Positions 52,671 to 61,231 of a stretch of 64,000 nt of DNA are shown piece by piece. A program made the position numbers and the translations under genes. The DNA comes from Pontibacter burrus (lineage in GTDB: Bacteria; Bacteroidota; Bacteroidia; Cytophagales; Hymenobacteraceae). The notes under the pieces are model-generated. The model was not told the DNA's origin and ran no database searches. It was given only the letters and a program-made list of their open reading frames with translations. The stretch is taken from positions 310,001 to 374,000 of the forward strand of contig NZ_JAAGWD010000004.1 of the NCBI RefSeq assembly GCF_010686685.1, given 5' to 3'. Position 1 is the first letter of the stretch, and every line of letters begins with the position of its first letter.

Positions 52671-54488
52671 TTAGCTGAGCTCAAACTGTAGTCTGAGCAG
52701 GTTGGCGTAAATGCCGTCTTCGTTTGCGGAGAGTACCTCGTGAGAGCCTTCCTCCACAATCTCGCCGCCATCTATCACCAATATCTTGTCTGCTTTTCTT
52801 ATAGTTGCTAAACGGTGCGCAATAATGATAGTGGTTCTGTCTTTCATGAGCACATCCATGGCTTGTTGTACCAGTTGCTCCGACTCTGAGTCAAGAGAGC
52901 TGGTTGCTTCATCAAGTATAAGGATGGCAGGATCTTTTAAAATTGCTCGGGCAATGGCAATGCGCTGGCGCTGCCCGCCTGAAAGTTTTATACCGCGTTC
53001 GCCAACTAAGGTCTCCAAGCCTTCCGGGAAAGACGTAATGAAACTATAGGCGTTTGCTTTTTTAGCAGCATCAATAATTTCGGCTTCTGTTGCCTCGGGG
53101 CGACCATAGGCAATGTTCTCGCGTATAGTTCCGCCAAACAGCAGCACTTCCTGTGGCACAATGCCGATATTGCCGCGCAAAGTAGTCAGGTCCATGTCAC
53201 GCAGGTCTTTGCCATCTACGGTTATAGTTCCGGCATGCACATCGTAAAAACGCATCAGCAGCTGTATAATAGTTGACTTACCGGCACCGCTTGGGCCAAC
53301 TACAGCTACCTTCTCACCGGCAAGAGCCTCAAAGTTGATATTTTTAAGCACCTGTATATCCGGGCGGGTAGGGTAGGAGAAAGCAACTTTTCGGTAACTG
53401 ATGTTGCCCTGTACACGGGGCACTTGGCTAAGTGCGGTAACGCTCTTATCTGTCGGTTCTTCCTGCTCCTGCAATATCTCTAAAATGCGTTCTGTAGCCC
53501 CTAAAGCCGACTGCACCTTGCCGTATAGTTCACCCAGGCCACCTACAGATGCCCCAATAAAGGCCGTGTATAATACAAACGAAACCAGGTCGCCCTGCTG
53601 AATATCGCCGTTGGCTACCAGGGTAGCACCATACCAGATCACGAGTATAATACCTCCGAACAAACCTATGATAATGAAAGAGATAAAGGCACCGCGGTAA
53701 TTTGCCGTAGTGATGGCCGTTTTTACTGCCTTGCTGAGTGTAGTGCGGTAGCGGGCAACTTCAAACATTTCGTTCGTGAATGCTTTTACCGTGTTTATAG
53801 CCTGCAGGGTTTCCTCTACAATCACGTTGGTATTTGCCAGTTCGTCCTGGGTTTTCTTTGCCAGTGTCTTAATTCTGCGCCCAAAAACCAGTGCCAGAAC
53901 TATAAGCACCGGGAAAGTAGCCAGCATAAACAACGACAGCTTGATAGACGTCCACATGATGATGATGACGCCAACTATAAGCGTTGTGGATTGCCTGAAA
54001 AGCTCAGCCAGTGTGATGGACATGGCATCCTGCACCTGGGCCACATCAGTGGTAATACGGCTGGTAATTTCGCCTACGCGTCGCTTCTCATAAAACGAGA
54101 TTGGCAGCTGCATAAACTTGCTGTATAAATCCCTGCGGATATCGGCTACGGCATTTTCGCTTACCTGTGCAAAAAAGTAGACTCTGAAAAACGAAAATAT
54201 ACCCTGCAGCAGGATCACGCCGAATAACCCCATCGCGATCACGTTAATGTCTGACAGGGCGCCGTTGGTGTTGCCGGATGTTGAATCGAAAAGCTGACCT
54301 ACCAGGTATGGGAAGGCCATAAACGTAAGGCTTGAGAAGACCAGAAACGTGAGGCCAACTATAAACTTATATTTGTAGGGTAATACGTAGCTGAAAATGC
54401 GGAGCCCGCGACGAAAGCTTTCTTTTGTGATCTTCTTCCGTTCTTCGCCGTCCTGTGCTCCTGTTTGCCCGAATCCGCGTTTTGCCAT
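52671..54488 (-). CDS. ABC transporter, fused permease-ATPase (exporter type)
   Basis: The 605-residue half-transporter has six TM segments in the first about 330 residues (RIFSYVLPYKYKFIVGLTFLVFSS to FVLYTAFIGASVGGLGELYG). The ATPase domain has Walker A GPSGAGKST, the signature [14 protein letters not shown], Walker B ILILDEATSSLD and the H-loop IIAHRLATI. It dimerises to export lipids, drugs or peptides (MsbA/BmrA-like). The substrate is unknown, and the single-gene context gives no clue. Intracellular helices with EKRRVGEITSRITTDV match the exporter class. Confidence 0.93.
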   Translation of the reverse strand: MAKRGFGQTGAQDGEERKKITKESFRRGLRIFSYVLPYKYKFIVGLTFLVFSSLTFMAFPYLVGQLFDSTSGNTNGALSDINVIAMGLFGVILLQGIFSFFRVYFFAQVSENAVADIRRDLYSKFMQLPISFYEKRRVGEITSRITTDVAQVQDAMSITLAELFRQSTTLIVGVIIIMWTSIKLSLFMLATFPVLIVLALVFGRRIKTLAKKTQDELANTNVIVEETLQAINTVKAFTNEMFEVARYRTTLSKAVKTAITTANYRGAFISFIIIGLFGGIILVIWYGATLVANGDIQQGDLVSFVLYTAFIGASVGGLGELYGKVQSALGATERILEILQEQEEPTDKSVTALSQVPRVQGNISYRKVAFSYPTRPDIQVLKNINFEALAGEKVAVVGPSGAGKSTIIQLLMRFYDVHAGTITVDGKDLRDMDLTTLRGNIGIVPQEVLLFGGTIRENIAYGRPEATEAEIIDAAKKANAYSFITSFPEGLETLVGERGIKLSGGQRQRIAIARAILKDPAILILDEATSSLDSESEQLVQQAMDVLMKDRTTIIIAHRLATIRKADKILVIDGGEIVEEGSHEVLSANEDGIYANLLRLQFELS

Positions 54489-54791
54489 TAATAATACTGT
54501 GCGTTAAAACTATAGGCTACCCGGTTGCCCGCGTAGCTTTGAAGGTATAGTGCATTATACCCCATATAATCCTGCAAAGGTAAGCATAATAGCGCACATA
54601 GCAGGTATAGCCGCCTTTATTTGGAAGAGGTCTTAAATAGTTAAGAGTTTAGAGTTTAGAGTTAAAAGTTATGAGTTAAACGGATGAGACCCCGTTTTGT
54701 AGCTTGTAGTTAACTATACTATTTTAAGCTAAACGGCCTGACAAGCAACTCTCAACTTTCAACTCATAGCTCTAAACTATAAACTTATAGT
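54489..54791. other. Gap between ABC exporter and symporter genes
   Basis: The 303-bp gap holds the exporter promoter candidate and an A/T-rich inverted repeat: AGTTTAGAGTTTAGAG (54646-54661) against the complement of 54770-54785 (15 of 16 positions). The repeat encloses a small AAACGG..CCGTTT hairpin. No gene is seen. Confidence 0.55.
54575..54582 (-). promoter_or_regulatory. Candidate -7 element TACCTTTG for the ABC exporter
   Basis: The octamer fits TAnnTTTG, 86 bp before the ATG on the minus strand. It is the same octamer as that found before the first receptor. Confidence 0.3.
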
Positions 54792-56264
54792 TTACGCTTG
54801 CTCCTGGGCCAGTTCCAGTTCATCAGTTTTGCCCGACGAAATGGCAAATAAGCCTAATAGCGTCAACAGGCCGTTCAGGATCAGAACCTCAAAACCGAAC
54901 TCATAGCCATAGAGCCACTCTACAGAATTAGCGCTGATAATGTAAGTAAGGATAGGGGAAATGATACAAATGGCCGGAACGTATTTGTCGCGTACAGCCC
55001 GTTTTGTATAGAGCCCGAAAGTGTAAAGCCCTAGCAATGGCCCGTATGTGTAGCCAGCCACTTTAAATACAGCTGTAATCACGCTTTCGGAGTTAAGTTT
55101 GTGGAAGGCAATGATCACAAGCACCATCACCACCGAAATACTGAAGTGTACGATGTAGCGCAGGCGTACGCGCTCATGCTCGCTACGCTCACTAAAGTTC
55201 AGGAAATCGACACAGAAAGATGTGGTAAGGGCTGTAAGCGCAGAGTCAGCGGAGGCGTAGGTAATGGCAATAATACCCAATATAAACACAATGCCCAGAA
55301 ACGGCGTGAAGTGGTTAAGTGCCAGGAACGGGAACACATCGTCGCCTTTAGCCGGTAGGTCTATGCCTTTTGAGTTAGCATAAATGTAAAGCAGCGCACC
55401 TAGCGTCAGGAAAAGCAGGTTTACAAACACCAGAATAATGCTGAACCAGAACATGTTTTTCTGCGCTTCGCCAATGTTTTTGCAGCTCAGGTTCTTTTGC
55501 ATCATATCCTGGTCCAGGCCGGTCATCACGATAGCGATAAAGGCACCGGAAAAGAACTGCTTCAGGAAATACTTGCTGTCTTTTACATCCCAGAAAAATA
55601 CCTGCGAGTATTGGCTGTTCTGCACACTTTCAATCATCCCCTGAAATCCCATGTTCAACTCATCCGAAATCAGCCAGATGGTGGTAACTACAGCTATCAG
55701 CATGGCAGTTGTCTGGAAAGTATCGGTCCAGATAATGGTTTTCATGCCTCCCCGGAATGTATAAACCCAGATCAGCGTAATAGAAATGATCACAGAAACG
55801 GCAAACGGAATTCCCAGGTCATCGAAAACGGCTAATTGCAGCACACCCGCTACCAGAAACAAACGAATGGAAGCCCCTAGTGTGCGCGAAAGCAGGAAAA
55901 AGGCCGCACCGGTTTTGTAAGACCAATAGCCAAAGCGCTGCTCCAGATAAGTATAGATCGAAACCAGGTTTAATCTATAGTAGAGCGGCATTAGCACAGT
56001 AGCGATCACAAAATAGCCCAATAGGTAACCCAATACCAACTGCAGGTACGAGAACTGCGCTACTTCCACCATGCCCGGTATCGAAACAAACGTTACGCCC
56101 GAAAGCGAGGTGCCGATCATGCCGAACGCCACCACATACCACGGCGACTGGCGGTTGGCCAGGAAAAAAGTTTCGGAGTCGGTGTTTTTACTGGTGAAAT
56201 AAGAAATCAGGATAAGTATACAGAAATAACCGATAATTAAACCGATGATCAGGGTTGAAGACAT
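54792..56264 (-). CDS. Sodium:solute symporter (SSS family)
   Basis: The 490-residue membrane protein has about 13 hydrophobic segments from residue 2 (LIIGLIIGYFCILILISYFT) to the C-terminal LNGLLTLLGLFAIS. The SSS signature region is recognisable as FGMIGTSLSGVTFVSIPGMV, with a Thr/Ser-rich Na+ site in TYASADSALTALTTSF. It co-transports a solute with Na+ across the inner membrane. The solute may be a sugar, amino acid, proline, pantothenate or monocarboxylate and is not predictable. It stands alone, flanked by the ABC exporter and an MBL hydrolase. A TATATTTG box precedes the start. Confidence 0.9.
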   Translation of the reverse strand: MSSTLIIGLIIGYFCILILISYFTSKNTDSETFFLANRQSPWYVVAFGMIGTSLSGVTFVSIPGMVEVAQFSYLQLVLGYLLGYFVIATVLMPLYYRLNLVSIYTYLEQRFGYWSYKTGAAFFLLSRTLGASIRLFLVAGVLQLAVFDDLGIPFAVSVIISITLIWVYTFRGGMKTIIWTDTFQTTAMLIAVVTTIWLISDELNMGFQGMIESVQNSQYSQVFFWDVKDSKYFLKQFFSGAFIAIVMTGLDQDMMQKNLSCKNIGEAQKNMFWFSIILVFVNLLFLTLGALLYIYANSKGIDLPAKGDDVFPFLALNHFTPFLGIVFILGIIAITYASADSALTALTTSFCVDFLNFSERSEHERVRLRYIVHFSISVVMVLVIIAFHKLNSESVITAVFKVAGYTYGPLLGLYTFGLYTKRAVRDKYVPAICIISPILTYIISANSVEWLYGYEFGFEVLILNGLLTLLGLFAISSGKTDELELAQEQA

Positions 56265-56292
56265 AGCGCTGTCTGTTAGTTAGAAGTACCTG

Positions 56293-56300
56293 CAAATATA
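56293..56300 (-). promoter_or_regulatory. Candidate -7 element TATATTTG for the symporter
   Basis: The octamer fits TAnnTTTG on the minus strand, 28 bp before the ATG at 56264. Confidence 0.38.
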
Positions 56301-56329
56301 GCAAAAGTACGGAGCTATGTTAGCATTGC

Positions 56330-57346
56330 TTAAACCAGGTTACGGAGCAGAAGCGGTTCTCCAATGGCAGGTAACTGTAAGCCGCTCATCAGCCCGGCAG
56401 CAGCAATCTGTTCCAAAAGCCGCACCGGTTCGCTCGCCGGCTCATCCGACAGGTCGAAAGTGCCATAGTGCATCGGTATAAAAGTACCGCCACGCAACTG
56501 GTTGTAGGCACGCACGGCCTCATGCGGGTTTAAGTGGCTGCGCTGCATCATAAAAGCTGGCTTATAGGCTCCAACCGGCATAATGCAAATATCTAATGGG
56601 CCAAACACTTCTGCTATTTCATCAAAATGGCCGTTAAAGCCGGTGTCGCCGGCAAAGTAAATGGTCTGTTCTTTTGTTTTGATGATGAAACCGCCCCAGA
56701 GTACCTTGTTCATATCAAACAGGCCACGGCGGTGCCAGTGCGAAGCCGGTACAAAATAAACTTCGAGGTGTTCGGGAACCAGGTCGTATCGCTGATACCA
56801 GCCAGCCTCCTGGTAGGGCAAGTGCTTGCTGGCGTTGCGCACTAAACTACCGGCACATAAGGGCACCAGTGCTTTTAACTGCGGATTATTTTTGCAAACC
56901 GCTCTGATCGATTTGAGGTCCAGGTGGTCGCGGTGGGCGTGAGAAAGCAACAAAAAGTCAATGTTCTTCAGGTCTTCAGGCTGGCAGGGCAAATCTACCT
57001 TCCGTTTTATCAGGGGAAGATCGTATAGAATCGGGTCGATCAGAAATGTTACACCCTGCACTCTGACAAAGAAAGAGGCATGGCCAAGCCACACAATCAT
57101 GTCTTCTTCAGCATGTATAAAGTCCTTATTCCGGATCAGGGGCGGCGAATAGTTATCACCTTTTTTCTCTTCCTTTTGCGGATTGCCGGATAGTTTCCAG
57201 CGCAACACATTGCTGAAATCAGGAGCATAATATTCGTCGCCGTTAACGAAGCGGTTGTTTATGAGCTTATTGCCTTTGTAACCCGGTTTTATAGTTTCGA
57301 GCTTCGGGTTGTTGATGTGCCTTACTTTGGGAACGGTATGCTGCAA
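56330..57346 (-). CDS. MBL-fold metal-dependent hydrolase (NAPE-PLD/UlaG-like)
   Basis: The 338-residue protein has the metallo-beta-lactamase metal motif HAHRDHLD. Earlier VWLGHASFFV and later DICIMPVGAYKP, PASHWHRRG, AGDTGFNGHF and MHYGTFDLSD supply the remaining ligands. The DNPxHR-like opening (HINNPKLETIKPGYKGNKLI) is characteristic of the N-acyl-phosphatidylethanolamine phospholipase D-like group. The likely substrate is a phosphodiester lipid or a sugar lactone. It has no signal peptide, so it is cytoplasmic or membrane-peripheral. It precedes the symporter on the same strand with 65 bp between and may be co-transcribed. Confidence 0.87.
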   Translation of the reverse strand: MQHTVPKVRHINNPKLETIKPGYKGNKLINNRFVNGDEYYAPDFSNVLRWKLSGNPQKEEKKGDNYSPPLIRNKDFIHAEEDMIVWLGHASFFVRVQGVTFLIDPILYDLPLIKRKVDLPCQPEDLKNIDFLLLSHAHRDHLDLKSIRAVCKNNPQLKALVPLCAGSLVRNASKHLPYQEAGWYQRYDLVPEHLEVYFVPASHWHRRGLFDMNKVLWGGFIIKTKEQTIYFAGDTGFNGHFDEIAEVFGPLDICIMPVGAYKPAFMMQRSHLNPHEAVRAYNQLRGGTFIPMHYGTFDLSDEPASEPVRLLEQIAAAGLMSGLQLPAIGEPLLLRNLV

Positions 57347-57411
57347 GGTGTAAAATAATTGGTAATGATGTAATAACTAAAATTGTACTGTTTAGGTTAG
57401 CTCAGGTAAAC

Positions 57412-57443
57412 AAAAAGCGCTCTCCTGTTGCCAGAAAAGCGCC
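57412..57443 (-). terminator. Terminator of the 57465-58049 gene
   Basis: On the minus strand GCGCTTTTCTG pairs with CAGGAGAGCGC (two G-U pairs, 4-nt loop) and is followed by TTTTTG. Confidence 0.72.
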
Positions 57444-57464
57444 TTAGCTTATGTAAACCTTGTA

Positions 57465-58049
57465 TTAGTAACCGAACGGACTGCGGCCAAAACCGGAGTT
57501 ATAGAACGGGCTATAGTATGGCGAACCGCCTTCGGTATAGCGCACCGCACCGGTTACCGAGAAGTTATCCGTGATCTTATACGTAGCACTAAAGTCCGCG
57601 CCCTGACGGCCCATGTAGTTAAAGTTGTTGTAAGCACCAAGCTGTTGCGGAACCGTCGAAAAATCTTTCCAGGCGTTACCGCTCAGTATCAGTCGATCGT
57701 TTACAAGATAATCGCCGCCGACACTTACTATATACTGCTGATGGCCATTGGTTCGACGCACCATTGTTCCACCTTCGGTAGTAGTAACCGCAAAGTTCTG
57801 CGGCATGTTATGCACATAGGTAAAGCTGGCATATCCACTGAAACGGTCGCTTATCTGGTAGCGGGCGGTGGGCTGTACATAGCTGCTGGCACCAAAAATA
57901 CTGTTATAGCTGGCTCCCAGGTTTAAACTATAGTTTATGCGGGGTGCAGCCGGGGTGGTGCTTTTAGCTGGTTTCATGTCTGTCTGGGCCATGGCATTTC
58001 CGGCAAAGCAGAACAGGCAAACCATCCATATTTTTACTACTTTATTCAC
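57465..58049 (-). CDS. Small secreted beta-barrel-like protein
   Basis: I do not recognise a family. The 194 residues start with a signal peptide (1-21, ending GNAMAQ), a low-complexity PAKSTTPAAP linker, then alternating strands (INYSLNLGASYNSIFGASSYVQPTARYQI, SGYASFTYVHNMP, QYIVSVGGDYLVNDRLILSGNAW, ADFSATYKITDNFSVTGAVRYTEGG). The C-terminus is Gly/Pro/Phe-rich (SGFGRSPFGY). The pattern suits an outer-membrane barrel or a surface protein of about eight strands. It stands alone between the M61 peptidase (end at 58139) and the MBL gene, with a terminator immediately after. Confidence 0.75.
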   Translation of the reverse strand: MNKVVKIWMVCLFCFAGNAMAQTDMKPAKSTTPAAPRINYSLNLGASYNSIFGASSYVQPTARYQISDRFSGYASFTYVHNMPQNFAVTTTEGGTMVRRTNGHQQYIVSVGGDYLVNDRLILSGNAWKDFSTVPQQLGAYNNFNYMGRQGADFSATYKITDNFSVTGAVRYTEGGSPYYSPFYNSGFGRSPFGY

Positions 58050-58138
58050 GTAAGGTCGATCTTCAGAATTATTACAACTAAGTTAGGGTTTATAAGGTTT
58101 AAAATCAAGCACGTCTGAATCAGAGATTAACTACACAA

Positions 58139-59956
58139 TTACTGGTTGCTTTTACTGCCCAACCAGGCATTTCTCAACGCCGTTGTCTCCTGATTTGCTC
58201 CGGCACGTATTACCACCTCCAAAGTTGGCACTTCATCCAGTACCAGGTCTGTAGTTCTGGTTTGGCCTAAGCGCTTGTACGTGATCTTAACGGTATTGCC
58301 GGGCTTTTTATTTTTCAAAGCCTTCTCAAGATCCTTTTCCTTTTTCAGCTTTACACCATTTATCTCGGTAATAACATCTGATCTCTCCAAACCGGCTTTA
58401 TAGGCAGCGCTCGTAACATAAGTGCCCATCATGATAGTTGCACCTGATTTATCGAACCTCAATGCAGTAGTTCCGAGTGTAGGCTTACCCGGGTTAGCCT
58501 TGCGCAGTTCTAAGCCGGCGAGTGCCAGCAGGGCCTCGTAATCCGGTAATTTGCTGCCATAAATATGGTCCTGGAAGAAGCCTGAAGCCCATTTTGCATT
58601 GCCACTTACTTCACCCAGCGTAGCCTCAACATCAGCCATCGTATAAGGTTTTTCAGTTTGGCCATACTTACGCCATAGTGCCTGCATAAAATCATCAAGT
58701 GTTTTGTTATAGTCCCGGCGAAGCGTCAGGTCCAGCGCCAGGCCGATCATGCTGCCATAGGTGTAGTAAGAGATAAACGTGTTATGTCGGTTTACTTGAT
58801 CAACGGAGCGGGCAGCATCCACAAAAGGTGCCTGAAGGCTCATCTCTATTAAACTATGGTATTGGCTACCTGGCGAGAGCAGTACATAGTTCAGGTCGCC
58901 TGCCAGGTCTGAAATATACTTCTGTTGGCTGAAAACATTGCTTCTGGCCATGGTCAGGTCACCGTAGTAGCTGGTAAAACCTTCGGCAAGCCAAAGCGCT
59001 TCCGTCATGTTCGCCTCCTGAAAGTTGAATGGTTCCAGCGTTCTCGGGCGCAGGCGCTCCACATTCCATGCATGGAAAAACTCATGAGAAACTGTGTTCA
59101 GCTGGCCGGTCATTGCTTCGGCGAGAGACCGTGAGCTGGTAACTATAGTTGAGTTGCGGTGCTCCATACCATCGCCGGCAGCTTGTGGCATGTAGCAACC
59201 AATAAAGGTATAGCGCCCGAAATCAAAGTCCGGCATGTCCTGGAATACGGCGTGCTGCTCTGCTACAATCTGCTTTGTTTTCTGTACATAGTCGTTAAAC
59301 TGCTCTTTGGTGCCGTTGTGATGCAATGTCACCTGTATAGTTTGGGTTTTGTTTCCATCCTGCACAGTCCATTCGGCAAAATCAAAGTTGCTAAGCTCGG
59401 TGGGACTGTCCATAAGGTACTGGAAATTTGGCGCGAAATAGGTATTGCCTTGCTCGTGCTTCAGTTGGGTAGCTACTTTCCAGTTACTGCCCTCTGGTAT
59501 GTTGAAGGTAACCTGTGCCGGTGCATTATCAAACCCAACAGCATGCATTAAGGTGGCAGGCATGTTCAGGTGCGCGTGCGTTTCGTCTATGCCGGTGTAA
59601 GTACCATCAGCATGGTCGCCAAACAGTGTATAAGTTATAGTTGCTGTGCCGTTATGGCCAATTACATTCCACTGGTGCGGAGTTGCTTTCCATACTTTCA
59701 GTGCTTTGCTCTGAGCGTCTGTAGCTTTTACGCTGTACACATTTTTTGCAAACTCATGCAGCGCATAACGCCCCGGTGAACTACGGCTCATCAGTACCTC
59801 TAGGGTATCAGAAGTAATACTGGAAAAGGTAACGCTGATCTCTGCTTCATGGTGCACCGCATTCGGAAACGAGAGGCTATAGTTTACTTTCTGTTGTGCC
59901 AGTAGCGGAGTTGATAGAAAAACAAGGGTTAGTAAAGTATAGAACTTAGATAGCAT
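58139..59956 (-). CDS. M61 family metallopeptidase with PDZ domain
   Basis: I take the ATG at 59956 (605 residues) because a clear signal peptide (MLSKFYTLLTLVFLSTPLLAQ) starts there. A start at 60013 would place 19 residues before it. The zinc motif HEFFH (His291-His295) is followed by the third-ligand region EALWLAEGFTSYYGD. The GLEH-type GDGMEHRNS motif precedes it, as in glycyl aminopeptidases. The C-terminal PDZ domain spans about 500-590 (SAAYKAGLERSDVITEINGVKLK). Secreted or periplasmic M61 enzymes release N-terminal Gly or Ala residues. A repeat unit lies 175 bp upstream in the same orientation. Confidence 0.9.
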   Translation of the reverse strand: MLSKFYTLLTLVFLSTPLLAQQKVNYSLSFPNAVHHEAEISVTFSSITSDTLEVLMSRSSPGRYALHEFAKNVYSVKATDAQSKALKVWKATPHQWNVIGHNGTATITYTLFGDHADGTYTGIDETHAHLNMPATLMHAVGFDNAPAQVTFNIPEGSNWKVATQLKHEQGNTYFAPNFQYLMDSPTELSNFDFAEWTVQDGNKTQTIQVTLHHNGTKEQFNDYVQKTKQIVAEQHAVFQDMPDFDFGRYTFIGCYMPQAAGDGMEHRNSTIVTSSRSLAEAMTGQLNTVSHEFFHAWNVERLRPRTLEPFNFQEANMTEALWLAEGFTSYYGDLTMARSNVFSQQKYISDLAGDLNYVLLSPGSQYHSLIEMSLQAPFVDAARSVDQVNRHNTFISYYTYGSMIGLALDLTLRRDYNKTLDDFMQALWRKYGQTEKPYTMADVEATLGEVSGNAKWASGFFQDHIYGSKLPDYEALLALAGLELRKANPGKPTLGTTALRFDKSGATIMMGTYVTSAAYKAGLERSDVITEINGVKLKKEKDLEKALKNKKPGNTVKITYKRLGQTRTTDLVLDEVPTLEVVIRAGANQETTALRNAWLGSKSNQ

Positions 59957-60130
59957 GTTAAGGATTAGGTTGGTTTGATTTTGAAAGATAAGGAGAAGGA
60001 TGTAGGTACACAAATGAGGCGTTGCTATAAAATTTATAGTTCTATAGTTTGTTCGTTGTTATTGTTAATATGTTAGTTGAGAGAGGGGTGATGTGCGTGA
60101 GGCATTAATCACAATCTATAGTTTTTTCCC

Positions 60131-60508
60131 TGTCATGTCGAGTGTTAGTCGAGACATCTTATATGGCCTTTAGTTAACTATAGTTACTACTTGCCACAAG
60201 CAGTTTCTTTCAAACTTCCTGTAATCCTGTGAGCTTTACTTACCTATCATTTTATAGATGTTTTGGTGCGCTCACGGCCGCGGGGCCTCGTCTTCGGGCA
60301 TCGCGCGGTGTACCTTTCCTTTGCTCCTACAGTCGCAATGCCTGACGGCACCAGAAATCTACAAGGCGCTCAACCCAAAGACTGCAATCAGTTCGATAGC
60401 TACCACTATAGTTTGATGAATGGCTATAGTTGCTTGGGTTTTCCGTGGTCGTTGTTCCATGGGCAGGCTGCGCCTGCCTACTCTTGGTCTGTAACTATAG
60501 AACTATAG
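60131..60508 (-). repeat. Interspersed repeat unit, copy 3 of 3 (inverted)
   Basis: Read on the minus strand it has the same block order as copies 1 and 2: paired TATAGTT motifs, AGTAGGCAGGCGCAGCCTG, the structured core (60,262-60,384), AACTGCTTGTGGCAAGTAGT and ATATAAGATGTCTCGACTAAC. The last block has drifted more than in the other copies. The unit ends 175 bp before the M61 start at 59956. Confidence 0.82.
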
Positions 60509-60904
60509 CAGCTACCAATTACAAAAGCAGAGACTGTCCCCTTGAGGGGACTACAGGGGTGTTCATTTGGCAACTAAAAGCTGTAGCTCCAACTATAGCA
60601 AAGACAGAAGTCACCCCTTTGAAGGGGGATGACTAACGCTAACTATAGCTGCAACTATAGCAATGGATAGAAGCTCCCTCTCCTGTTTTGGGGGTAGGGG
60701 CCCTCGATAAAAGGAGAGGGCTGGGGTGAGGTAAAACAAGGGGTGGTTGGACCAACAATAATTATAGAACTATAGCTCCAACTATAGCAAAGCTCCAATC
60801 ATGTTAATTTATCCAATCCCATTATCTACCGGGCAGTGTAAATTATTCATAAGAAAGTTGAGTTGAGATAACCGCACACTTATCTATTGTAATTTATAGC
60901 CAAT

Positions 60905-60927
60905 CTAGCAGGGCAGAGGCCTGCTAG
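60905..60927. other. Hairpin CTAGCAGG / CCTGCTAG
   Basis: A perfect 8-bp stem with a 7-nt loop lies 45 bp after the stop codon of the 80-residue protein gene (minus strand). No T-run follows, so a terminator role is doubtful. Confidence 0.4.
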
Positions 60928-60971
60928 AGTTAACTTGACTGGCTATACTGCTCATAAAATCTGCGACAGCT

Positions 60972-61214
60972 TTATTTTTTCTTGTCTTTTATCTTGCCGA
61001 CAACATCTTGGTCCATTTCACGTAGTTGCTGGAAAGTCTCCATGCGGTTGCGGTGCGACTCATTTATAAGATCTTGTGAGGGCTGCTTTGTGGTTTTTAC
61101 ATTTTTAGGATCTGTGCCCATGTGGTATAGTTGCTCCTGTTGCGGTTGCTTATTTTCATCTGTAGTTTCGGGTGCTCTGAAAATGGCTTCCTTTAAAGGT
61201 TTGTTCGCTTTCAT
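60972..61214 (-). CDS. Small hydrophilic protein
   Basis: I do not recognise a family. The 80 residues are strongly charged and polar, without Cys or a membrane segment, and are Gln-rich in the middle (ENKQPQQEQLYHM) with a Lys-rich C-terminus (VGKIKDKKK). The second half (LINESHRNRMETFQQLREMDQ) probably forms an amphipathic helix. It starts 17 bp after the stop of the dehalogenase-like hydrolase on the same strand, so the two are probably co-transcribed. Coding is inferred from the operon position and absence of a competing frame; it may be a small basic adaptor or nucleic-acid-binding protein. Confidence 0.6.
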   Translation of the reverse strand: MKANKPLKEAIFRAPETTDENKQPQQEQLYHMGTDPKNVKTTKQPSQDLINESHRNRMETFQQLREMDQDVVGKIKDKKK

Positions 61215-61231
61215 GGTACTTATAATAAACT

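Larger units (their letters stand above)
59957..60971. other. Repeat-rich intergenic region upstream of the M61 gene
   Basis: This region of about 1 kb without a credible gene contains the third copy of the large repeat unit (60,131-60,508), further C-rich/G-rich self-complementary strings (CCCTCTCCT..AGGAGAGGG near 60,677), many CTATAG motifs and a hairpin CTAGCAGG..CCTGCTAG (60,905-60,927). A short frame near 60,263-60,508 reads through the repeat and is not conserved. Confidence 0.75.
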
